Assembly: GCA_964650405.1 (NCBI GenBank)
Contig: CAZYTO010000078.1
Location: 1-20,247 of the forward strand
From: CAZYTO01 sp964650405
GTDB lineage: Bacteria > Acidobacteriota > Thermoanaerobaculia > Gp7-AA8
Length of the DNA stretch: 20,247 nt
Direction of reading: 5' to 3'
Shown: in pieces, positions 1-6,034 of the stretch
How positions within the stretch are numbered: position 1 is the first letter of the stretch
How the letters are laid out: every line of letters starts with the position of its first letter
Translations under genes and position numbers: made by a program
The notes under the pieces: model-generated
Told to the model about the DNA's origin: nothing
The model's database searches: none
What the model saw: the letters and a program-made list of their open reading frames with translations, nothing else

Positions 1-90
1 CGGCCCGAAGACGCGAGCACCCGAAGTAAGAAAAGCATCGGTTCAAGCGTTAGATCGTTCATCACGAACTCTGCAGGGCACTCCGAAAAC
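1..90 (-). ncRNA. ssrS: Probable 6S RNA (5' part, cut by window edge)
   Basis: The gap directly downstream of zapA holds no reading frame. On the minus strand it reads GTGCCCTGCAGAGTTCGTGATG and, about 20 nt later, CTTGAACCGATG. A CCCTG...GTTCG block followed by a TTGAACC segment recalls the 5' half of 6S RNA, and zapA followed by 6S RNA is a well-known gene order in many bacteria. 6S RNA binds housekeeping RNA polymerase by mimicking an open promoter. The 3' half, which should pair with this part, lies outside the window, so the fold cannot be checked. The 5' end is approximate. Confidence 0.42.
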
Positions 91-109
91 TTCGCATTTC
101 TGACAACGC

Positions 110-400
110 TCAGCTCATGACTTCGCTGAGCCGGTTCGTTAGTTCCTCCGTCTTCTCGATCCATGCATCGGACGCGCTCTCGCGCGCTTTTCGATATCGA
201 GAAAACTCGTCGGCTATGTTCAGAGCTGCCAGGATGGCGATCTTTACAGGATCGACGGTCGCGACCTGCGAGGCGACCTCACGCATCCGGGCATCCACGA
301 ACTGCGCAAGCTCCGCTAAATAGTCCGGGTCTCCTTCCCCTCGAACGTTGTACGTCTGACCAAAGATCTCGACCTCAGTCGAGTCGTTTCGCGTTTCCAT
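110..400 (-). CDS. zapA: Cell division protein ZapA
   Basis: This 96-residue protein has the usual ZapA size. The N-terminal beta part (VEIFGQTYNVRGEGDPDYLAELAQFVD split across residues 10-36) matches the family pattern of a short strand pair, then a 'DPDYL..LA..VD..M' helix. It is followed by an alanine-rich helix (AILAALNIADEF, residues 56-67) and a charged C-terminal coiled coil. ZapA binds FtsZ in the cytoplasm and promotes bundling of Z-ring filaments. The ATG at 400 was chosen because a GGAG lies 8 nt upstream and the domain begins immediately after it. The open frame continues much further upstream, but only as antisense to the next gene. A TATAAT box lies about 50 bp upstream, and a probable 6S RNA follows the stop codon. 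Confidence 0.9.
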   Translation of the reverse strand: METRNDSTEVEIFGQTYNVRGEGDPDYLAELAQFVDARMREVASQVATVDPVKIAILAALNIADEFSRYRKARESASDAWIEKTEELTNRLSEVMS

Positions 401-451
401 GAAACTCGCTCCGCGTCGCCGAAGCGATGCGGATTCACTGAATTGCGCGGG

Positions 452-460
452 ATTATAACA
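452..460 (-). promoter_or_regulatory. Extended -10 promoter for zapA
   Basis: The minus strand reads TGTTATAAT, a perfect TATAAT box with the TG extension. The start codon lies about 50 bp downstream. The position where a -35 box would sit is inside the heptamer array and has no TTGACA-like match, as expected for an extended -10 promoter. Confidence 0.55.
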
Positions 461-551
461 GTTCGCTGGTCGCTGATCGCTGTTCGGAGGACACAGGTCG
501 ATGGTCGCTGACCGCTGCTCGCGCGAAACAGCGAACAGCGAACAGCGAATA
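461..551. repeat. Heptamer array A, 13 units forming an inverted repeat
   Basis: The stretch divides exactly into 7-bp words without gaps: GTTCGCT, GGTCGCT, GATCGCT, GTTCGGA, GGACACA, GGTCGAT, GGTCGCT, GACCGCT, GCTCGCG, CGAAACA, GCGAACA, GCGAACA, GCGAATA. The last words (GCGAACA, AGCGAAC in another phase) are the reverse complement of the first (GTTCGCT), so the block could fold into a long imperfect hairpin. It fills the space between two divergent -10 elements and has no coding potential that I credit. Confidence 0.85.
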
Positions 552-555
552 ATTG

Positions 556-564
556 TGCTACTCT
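556..564 (+). promoter_or_regulatory. Candidate extended -10 promoter for the 605-13387 operon
   Basis: TGCTACTCT matches a TGn-TAnnnT extended -10 element, placed about 40 bp before the first start codon. The -35 position falls in the heptamer array. It mirrors the stronger TGTTATAAT on the other side of the array. The match is moderate, and this is the only promoter-like sequence I can see ahead of the operon. Confidence 0.35.
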
Positions 565-604
565 TTCCCGGGTCCGTTGTCTCTCTCTCAGGCAAAGGGG
601 TGAC

Positions 605-2941
605 ATGAAGCAGGTCTTCAGGGCTGCTGGGCTGTGGTGTATCGCAACAGCGGTGGTGGTGGCGACGGGCAGTGCGGCGGAGCTCTCCGCTCCCGCTGTC
701 GTTTCGCCAGCCGCTGGCGCGGTGATCGACGACGATGCGCCGTTCCTCTGGAATGCCGTTCCGGATGCGAAACGGTATGACGTAGAGGTGTGCGGCGACG
801 CCGCCTGCGCCGACGTGCTCGGCCGGAGCAGCGTCCCCAACCTCTATTCTCTGCTGCGCCGTCCGCTCGGCACGCTCTATTGGCGTGTGGCAGCGGTGGA
901 CGGAGGCGGCCAGCGCGGCTCCTGGTCGGCGGTCACCCGCTTCACGGTCGCCCACGGCATCACCGGCTCCGTGTACGAGGACACCCGCGGGGACAACGAC
1001 GCGGCCGGGCTGGTCATCCGGCCGGGAGTGCACGTCCGGCTCTACAAGGACGGCGGCGAGACGCCGCTGTCCGAGGAAGTGACCGGCAGGACCGGGGCCT
1101 ACGCCTTCCATCCGGGAGCGGCGGGGACGTACTGGGTCGCCGTCGACGCAGCCACCGTCACCCCGGCCGCCGGAGCCAGCGGGAACGTACGCGCGGAGCA
1201 GACCTGGGGCGGCCTCGGAGCCCTCTGCCGGCAACTCGACGGCAGCGTTTTGCGCCACACCGGCGACGGACCCTGCTTCGGCGGGCGTCCGGTGAGCGCG
1301 GAGGATTCCACGCACCTCGGCGGCTCGCGTCATGTGGCCAGGATCGACTTCGGCGACCGGACCGTCTCCGATGTCGACTTCGGCTTCAGCTTCAACGTGG
1401 TCACGTCCACCGCGGATGGAGCGGGGGCGGGCACGCTCCGCCAGTTCCTGCTCAACGCCAACGCCATCCACGGTCCGAACACCATGCACTTCATCCCCGT
1501 GACGAGAGCACCGAACGGCAAGTGGTGGACGATCCGGACGACCTCTCCCCTGCCGGCGCTCACCGACGGCGGCACGACCCTCGACGGCACCGCCTGGAGC
1601 ATCGTGGATCCGAAGTTCGACGTCGGCATGGACAAGGAGACGATCCTCCGGGTGAGCAATCACGTGGTCACGGGGCGGAAGCTGACCGGGCCCGACCGTC
1701 CGCAACTCGAGGTCGTCCTCTCCGGCGAGCGGGGCATCGACTCGGGCAGCGCCGCAGCCATCCGCAACATCGCCCTGGCCGGGGCACGGACGAACGTCAA
1801 CGCGCGCGGGACCATCGCCCTCGAGCGGACCATCATCGGGGCGCGGCCGGACGGCACACCGCAGGGAGTGCCCGGCGAGAACGGCATGGTCGTGGAGAGC
1901 GGCAGTGCGCGGCTCGACGGCGTCTACATCTCCTCGGAGAGCAACCTTGGACTGGCCGTCCGCCCCGGCGCCACCCTGACGGCGCAGGGCCTGTTCGTGA
2001 CCCGCTGCGGCACCACCGGCAGCGGCGCTGGCGTCTCCCTTGCCTCCAGCGACGCGTCGATCACCGACTCGTTCCTCTTCGAGAACGAGGCCCCGGCGGT
2101 CGTGGTGGGGGGCAACGAAGCGGCCGGTCCGGCCGCCCGCAACGTCATCCGCGGCTCCGCCATCAGCCACAACCTCTCCGGCGTCATGCTGGCCGCCAGC
2201 GCCACCGGAACGGTGATCGAGGAGAACGACATCGTCTGGAACAGCGGGGGCGGCATCGTCACCAACCCGGGCGGCGTCCCCTCGCGCCTGGCGCGCATCA
2301 CCCGCAATCACTTCAACGAGAACGGCGGCGTGCCCATCGACCTGCAGCACCAGACCGAGAAGCTCCACCTCGCGCCTGCCACCTGCCACAGCGAAGGCCT
2401 GGCCAATGAGGGCCTCGGCGCCCCGCAGGTCACGCGCGCCGAGGTGCGGGCCGTAGCAAAGGACACCCGCGAGCTGCGCGTGGAAGGAAAAGCCTGTCCC
2501 GGCGCGACCATCGAGATCTACGAATCGTTCGTCACCGGCGACCTCCGCGACCCGATCGAGAAGGAGCGCCTGCCGCGCGACCTCCCCTCGGTGCGTGAGG
2601 CCATCCGCAAGGACGAGGTCGAGTCGCGCGACAACGCCGGGGGCAATGCCATCGACATCATCCCCTCCGTCGGCGAGTTCAACTTCGCCGCCACGGTGAA
2701 GGCCGGCGCCGATGGCACGTTCACGGCGGCCATCCCCATCGTCGACCCGGTGGTCGACGAGAAGGCCAAGCCGCGCCCCAACATGGGCGAGAACGACGTC
2801 GAGCTCGACGTCCACGACGTCTTCCACGGCCGGCGCACCTATGCGGTGGCCGCGGTGGCCATCGACGCGGCCGGGAACACCTCGGAGTTCAGCAGGCGGC
2901 ACATCGTCGGCGACCGCTTCGGAGACCGCGGTGGCCGCTGA
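605..2941 (+). CDS. Secreted right-handed beta-helix protein with Fn3-like and SdrD-B-like domains
   Basis: A 778-aa exported protein. Residues 1-25 are a signal peptide (MKQVFRAAG, a hydrophobic stretch, then an SAA cleavage site). Residues 27-117 look like a fibronectin type III-like domain (YDVEVCGDAAC, GTLYWRVAAVD). Residues 119-262 resemble an SdrD-B/carboxypeptidase-like fold (GSVYEDTRGDNDAAG...VRLYKDGG). From about 263 (VVTSTADGAGAGTLRQ) to 600 is a parallel beta-helix of the kind found in large bacterial surface proteins, with the SLREA-type opening 'GTLRQFLLNAN'. The last part ends in AAGNTSEFS, a common ending of such proteins. AAGGGG lies 4 nt before the ATG. No enzyme active site is recognised, so an adhesive or structural role is inference. 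The 3' end overlaps the PqqD-like gene by 11 bp, which places it in the RiPP operon. Confidence 0.88.
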   Translation: MKQVFRAAGLWCIATAVVVATGSAAELSAPAVVSPAAGAVIDDDAPFLWNAVPDAKRYDVEVCGDAACADVLGRSSVPNLYSLLRRPLGTLYWRVAAVDGGGQRGSWSAVTRFTVAHGITGSVYEDTRGDNDAAGLVIRPGVHVRLYKDGGETPLSEEVTGRTGAYAFHPGAAGTYWVAVDAATVTPAAGASGNVRAEQTWGGLGALCRQLDGSVLRHTGDGPCFGGRPVSAEDSTHLGGSRHVARIDFGDRTVSDVDFGFSFNVVTSTADGAGAGTLRQFLLNANAIHGPNTMHFIPVTRAPNGKWWTIRTTSPLPALTDGGTTLDGTAWSIVDPKFDVGMDKETILRVSNHVVTGRKLTGPDRPQLEVVLSGERGIDSGSAAAIRNIALAGARTNVNARGTIALERTIIGARPDGTPQGVPGENGMVVESGSARLDGVYISSESNLGLAVRPGATLTAQGLFVTRCGTTGSGAGVSLASSDASITDSFLFENEAPAVVVGGNEAAGPAARNVIRGSAISHNLSGVMLAASATGTVIEENDIVWNSGGGIVTNPGGVPSRLARITRNHFNENGGVPIDLQHQTEKLHLAPATCHSEGLANEGLGAPQVTRAEVRAVAKDTRELRVEGKACPGATIEIYESFVTGDLRDPIEKERLPRDLPSVREAIRKDEVESRDNAGGNAIDIIPSVGEFNFAATVKAGADGTFTAAIPIVDPVVDEKAKPRPNMGENDVELDVHDVFHGRRTYAVAAVAIDAAGNTSEFSRRHIVGDRFGDRGGR

Positions 2942-3218
2942 CCCCGTCTACCGCCCCGCGGGGGAGATCGTCATGCGCCGCATTGCGGATGAGGCCGTTC
3001 TCGTCCCCGTGCGCAGCAACGTCGGCGACCTGGACTCTATCTTTACTCTCAATCAGACAGCCATCACAATATGGACAGCGCTCGATGGGAACACGCCACT
3101 GCAGGGCGTGATCGATTGTGTCTGTGCGGAGTACGCAGTCGATCGCGAAACGGCGTCCGCCGATACGCTGGCGATCCTCGCCCAGCTTGCGGAGGTAGGG
3201 CTGATCGAGGAGGCATGA
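2931..3218 (+). CDS. PqqD-like RiPP recognition element (RRE) protein
   Basis: A 95-aa PqqD-family protein. The ordered signatures are DPVYRPAGEIVMRRI (first strands), AVLVPVRSNVGDLDSIFTLN, then AITIWTALDGNTPLQGVID, and a winged-helix end ILAQLAEVGLIEE. In RiPP pathways such a domain binds the precursor leader and hands it to the radical SAM enzyme. The GTG at 2931 has a GGAG 6 nt upstream and includes the DPVYRP strand typical of the family; an internal ATG at 2973, also with a good GGGGGAG, would remove that strand, so I prefer 2931. The gene overlaps the beta-helix gene by 11 bp and ends in an ATGA overlap with the radical SAM gene, indicating coupled translation. Confidence 0.85.
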   Translation: MAADPVYRPAGEIVMRRIADEAVLVPVRSNVGDLDSIFTLNQTAITIWTALDGNTPLQGVIDCVCAEYAVDRETASADTLAILAQLAEVGLIEEA

Positions 3219-4474
3219 TGGTCATGCAGGTCGAAAAACACGAAGAGTTCGTGATGCGCGTGTACGGGAGGGCGGACCAGCGCCGCATCCCCGTCAACGG
3301 CACCATTGAGATCAGCCACCGCTGTCCCCTCACCTGCTCGCACTGCTACAACAACCTGCCCATGAACGACCGCGAAGCGCGGTCGCTGGAGATGACCTTC
3401 GAGGATCACTGCCGGCTCATCGACGAGATCGCCGAGGCCGGCTGCCTCTTTCTCTGCTTCACCGGCGGCGAGATCTTCGCCCGCCGCGACTTCCTCGACA
3501 TCTACGAGCACGCCAAGAAGCGCGGCTTCCTCATCACCCTCTTCACCAACGGTACGCTCATCGACGAGCGCATCGCCGACCGCCTGGCCGCCCGCCGTCC
3601 GTTCGCCATCGAGATCACGCTCTACGGCGCGACGAAGGCCACGTACGAGCGGCTGACGGGCATCCCGGGATCGTACGACCAGTGCATGCGCGGCATCCGC
3701 CTCCTGCTGGAGCGCAACCTGCCGCTGAAACTGAAGACCGTGGGCACGTCCATCAACGTGCACGAGGTCTTCGAGATGAAGCAGATGGCGGAGGACCTGG
3801 GCGTCGAGTTCAAGTTCGACGCCATGCTCAATCCGCGCATCGACTGCTCCTCGGCGCCCGCGGCCGTGCGGCTCTCGCCCGAGGAGATCGTCATGCTGGA
3901 CATGCGCGACGGAGAGCGCATGTCGGAATGGCGGCGCCTGGCCGAGGACCTCGTGCCGCTGGCCGCGCCGCCGGGTGAAGCGCAGAAGCTCTATCACTGC
4001 GGCGCCGGCGTCAACTCCTGGGCCGTCGATCCCTACGGCAACCTCTCCATGTGCGTCATCTCCAAGGTGGAGAAGTACAACGTCCGCCGCGGCTCGTTCC
4101 GCGAAGGCTGGGACTACCTCTCCCACACCGTGCGCGAGAAAACCGTCACCCGGCCCACCAAGTGCAACACCTGCAAACTGAAATCGATGTGCGGCATGTG
4201 TCCTGCCAACGCCGAGCTGGAGAAGGGCGATCCCGAGGAGCCGGTGGAATGGCTGTGTTACCTGGCCCATCTCCGCGCCGCTGCCTTCGACGTGGAAGTG
4301 ACGCCGCACGGCGACTGTGAGAACTGCACCGAGGCCGCCCAGGCGCGGCTCAACACGACGATCCAGGAGATGAGGCTGCGTGTAGCCGATCAGCCCATGA
4401 TGGTGCCCATCCCCGTGCCTGGGACCCAGAGCACGGGATGCGCATCGGACGGCTGTTCCGCCTGCAGGCGGTGA
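3218..4474 (+). CDS. Radical SAM/SPASM peptide maturase
   Basis: The N-terminal radical SAM core has the CPLTCSHCY motif (C36, C40, C43 from the ATG at 3218), which holds the [4Fe-4S] cluster that cleaves S-adenosylmethionine, and then FTGGE. The C-terminal SPASM region has C261 (YHCGAGVNS), C279 and the cluster C316-x2-C319-x5-C325-x2-C328, then C347 (WLCY), so two auxiliary clusters are expected. A further tail holds CENC and ends in CASDGCSACRR, which is unusual. SPASM enzymes modify ribosomal peptides, often making thioether or C-C links. The 61-aa peptide encoded 14 nt downstream is the obvious substrate. The start is uncertain between ATGs at 3215, 3218 and 3224; AGGAGG ends at 3213. 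Confidence 0.93.
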   Translation: MVMQVEKHEEFVMRVYGRADQRRIPVNGTIEISHRCPLTCSHCYNNLPMNDREARSLEMTFEDHCRLIDEIAEAGCLFLCFTGGEIFARRDFLDIYEHAKKRGFLITLFTNGTLIDERIADRLAARRPFAIEITLYGATKATYERLTGIPGSYDQCMRGIRLLLERNLPLKLKTVGTSINVHEVFEMKQMAEDLGVEFKFDAMLNPRIDCSSAPAAVRLSPEEIVMLDMRDGERMSEWRRLAEDLVPLAAPPGEAQKLYHCGAGVNSWAVDPYGNLSMCVISKVEKYNVRRGSFREGWDYLSHTVREKTVTRPTKCNTCKLKSMCGMCPANAELEKGDPEEPVEWLCYLAHLRAAAFDVEVTPHGDCENCTEAAQARLNTTIQEMRLRVADQPMMVPIPVPGTQSTGCASDGCSACRR

Positions 4475-4488
4475 GGAGAAAGACGCAT

Positions 4489-4674
4489 ATGCACGAAGAG
4501 AACAACAGCGAGCGGAAGAAGCCCTACCTGAAACCCGAGGCGCACCGCTTCTCGCTCCGTCCGGGCGAAGCGGTCCTCGGCTTCTGCAAGACCAGCTCGG
4601 GCCACGGCCCGAACTCCCAGGGCGCGGGCGGAAACTGCAAGGCTCCGGGGAACTGTCTGGTCATCGGCTCCTGA
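4489..4674 (+). CDS. RiPP precursor peptide (61 aa, three Cys, C-terminal Ser)
   Basis: A short peptide with a charged N-terminal leader (MHEENNSERKKPYLKPEAHR), a middle motif FSLRPGEAVLG, and a Gly/Asn/Cys-rich core (GFCKTSSGHGPNSQGAGG then NCKAPGNCLVIGS). Cysteines are at 33, 50 and 56; the sequence ends in Ser61. YLKP (13-16) matches the YxxP leader motif bound by PqqD-like RREs in lasso-peptide systems (known for that class). An AGGAG lies 10 nt before the ATG. Its place directly after the RRE and radical SAM genes supports the call. The modified product is unknown; candidates include thioether links from the three Cys. There is no double-Gly leader end, no Asp/Glu ring acceptor clearly placed for a lasso, and no lasso cyclase nearby. 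Confidence 0.85.
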   Translation: MHEENNSERKKPYLKPEAHRFSLRPGEAVLGFCKTSSGHGPNSQGAGGNCKAPGNCLVIGS

Positions 4675-4703
4675 CGGCCTTCCGGGATTTCTGAGGGCTG
4701 CTG

Positions 4704-5567
4704 ATGCGCGAGACACTCCGGGTGGGCGGTGTAGCGATCTCGATCGTCTGCGACGAGCCGGGAGTGGGACCGCTCGTGCACGGAGCGGAGCGGCTCTTCC
4801 TCGTCGACGACGCCGCCGCTGACTGCACCGTGACGGTGCGCCGGCTCGAGCGCTATGAGCCGCCGCGCGGCGCATGCCTCTTCGACTCCGGCCTGGTCTG
4901 GAGCCTCCATCGCGACGGCGAGGCCCTGCGCATCGAATGCCGCTCACCGGTCTTCGGCCCCACGCCCTACAAGGTGGCCGTCTTCGATGAAGTGATCACC
5001 CGCGCACACGTCTACGTGACGGAGTTTTTCGACGCGCTCGAGTTCCCCCTCGGCGAGCTGCTCTTCAACGCGTTGCTCACCCGGCGCGGGGGCATCGAGG
5101 TCCACGCTTGCGGCGTCATCGAGCATGGCGAAGGAACGGTGTTCCTTGGCAACTCGGGAGACGGCAAGACGACGACGGCGCGCCTTTGGCAGAGCGCCGC
5201 GCCCGGCGTCGAGCTGGTGAGCGACGACCGGGTCATCCTCCGCCCGCACGACGGCGTCTGGTGGATGTACGGATCGCCGTGGCACGGCGAAGCGGAGATC
5301 TGCTCGACCGCACGGGCGCCGCTGCGCCGCATCTTCGCGCTCCACAAGGCGCCCCTCAACGCCATCGAGCTGCTGGCGCCGGCCCAGGCTGCAGCACGCA
5401 TCCTGGCCTGCGCCTTCCCGCCGTTCCATGACGCGGCCGGACTGGCAGCGGTGGTCGACATTGCCGCGAGCGTGGCCGCCGCCGTTCCCGTGGCGCGCTT
5501 CTCGTTCGTCAACGACCCGGGCGCCGTTGCCTTCATCCGCAACGCCGCCGGCGCGAGGGCTGCCTGA
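4704..5567 (+). CDS. HPr-kinase-like (HprK-related) protein of a RiPP cluster
   Basis: A 287-aa protein with the P-loop GNSGDGKTT (149-157, Lys155-Thr156) of the HprK/P type, LVSDDRVIL (Asp174-Asp175) as the probable metal/catalytic strand, and YGSPWHGE near 190-197. The N-terminal 140 residues form a separate domain ending in LLTRRGGIEVHACGVI, as in other HprK-related proteins of RiPP clusters. It lacks the sensor domain of true HPr kinases. Homologues in lasso-peptide clusters phosphorylate the precursor C-terminal Ser (established for paeninodin-type systems). Here the precursor also ends in Ser, so peptide phosphorylation is a reasonable inference. It has a GAGGG 6 nt before the ATG and shares one base with the next gene. 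Confidence 0.8.
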   Translation: MRETLRVGGVAISIVCDEPGVGPLVHGAERLFLVDDAAADCTVTVRRLERYEPPRGACLFDSGLVWSLHRDGEALRIECRSPVFGPTPYKVAVFDEVITRAHVYVTEFFDALEFPLGELLFNALLTRRGGIEVHACGVIEHGEGTVFLGNSGDGKTTTARLWQSAAPGVELVSDDRVILRPHDGVWWMYGSPWHGEAEICSTARAPLRRIFALHKAPLNAIELLAPAQAAARILACAFPPFHDAAGLAAVVDIAASVAAAVPVARFSFVNDPGAVAFIRNAAGARAA

Positions 5568-5983
5568 TGTTCGAGCCGGCTCTGCTCGCCGTTCTCGACG
5601 CCGGCCACCAGGCGCGCTTCGTGGCCAGCGGCGATTCCATGTACCCGGCCATCCGCGACGGTGAGGGCGTGACGGTCGAGCGCTGTGCGATCGAGGACGT
5701 GCAGAGGGGCGACGTCGTGCTCGTCCGCGCGGCGCGCGGACTCACCGCCCATCGCGTCATCCGCATCCGCCGTCGCGGCGGCGAGCTGCAGATCACGACG
5801 CGCGGCGACAATTGTTTCCGCGCCGATGCACCGTCCGGCGCGGCGGCGCTGATCGGCAAAGTGACCTCCGTCACAGGAACGAAATACGGTGGGAGTCGTT
5901 TATTTCACGTCCGATTGACGTTGTTTCGACTCCTGCGGCGTATCTTTTCTTATTGGAAGATAACTTCTCCCGTAATCCGTTAA
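5567..5983 (+). CDS. S24/S26-family peptidase, Ser/His (SipW-like) type
   Basis: A 138-aa protein carrying ASGDSMYPAI (Ser24 nucleophile), RGDVVLV (47-53), LTAHRVI (His62) and TTRGDN (Asp81). This order matches the archaeal/ER/SipW branch of signal peptidases, where His replaces the Lys of the usual bacterial LepB. The true LepB Lys motif is absent. There is no clear N-terminal membrane anchor; the C-terminal end (RLTLFRLLRRIFSYW) is basic and partly hydrophobic and could touch the membrane. The last 30 codons are visibly more AT-rich than the rest. Such small peptidases occur in RiPP clusters and may remove the leader peptide; that role is inferred. It overlaps the kinase gene by one base. 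Confidence 0.78.
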   Translation: MFEPALLAVLDAGHQARFVASGDSMYPAIRDGEGVTVERCAIEDVQRGDVVLVRAARGLTAHRVIRIRRRGGELQITTRGDNCFRADAPSGAAALIGKVTSVTGTKYGGSRLFHVRLTLFRLLRRIFSYWKITSPVIR

Positions 5984-6034
5984 CGCAGCAACGCGCAGAT
6001 CAGCACTGCGTGGATCGAGTCTGAGAGAAGGCAC

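Noticed and set aside
401..2902. Minus-strand extension of the zapA frame over the beta-helix gene
   Set aside because: Only the last 96 codons look like protein (ZapA). The rest is antisense with repetitive Arg/Gly/Asp/Val composition.
4489..4674. Lasso peptide precursor
   Set aside because: YxxP and the kinase are lasso-like, but no asparagine-synthetase-like cyclase or transglutaminase-like B2 protease is encoded, and an rSAM/SPASM enzyme is present.
5915..5946. Internal promoter TTGACG ... TATCTT before the C25 gene
   Set aside because: The spacing is 20 bp, too long for a normal sigma70 promoter; the region is just the AT-rich end of the S26 gene.
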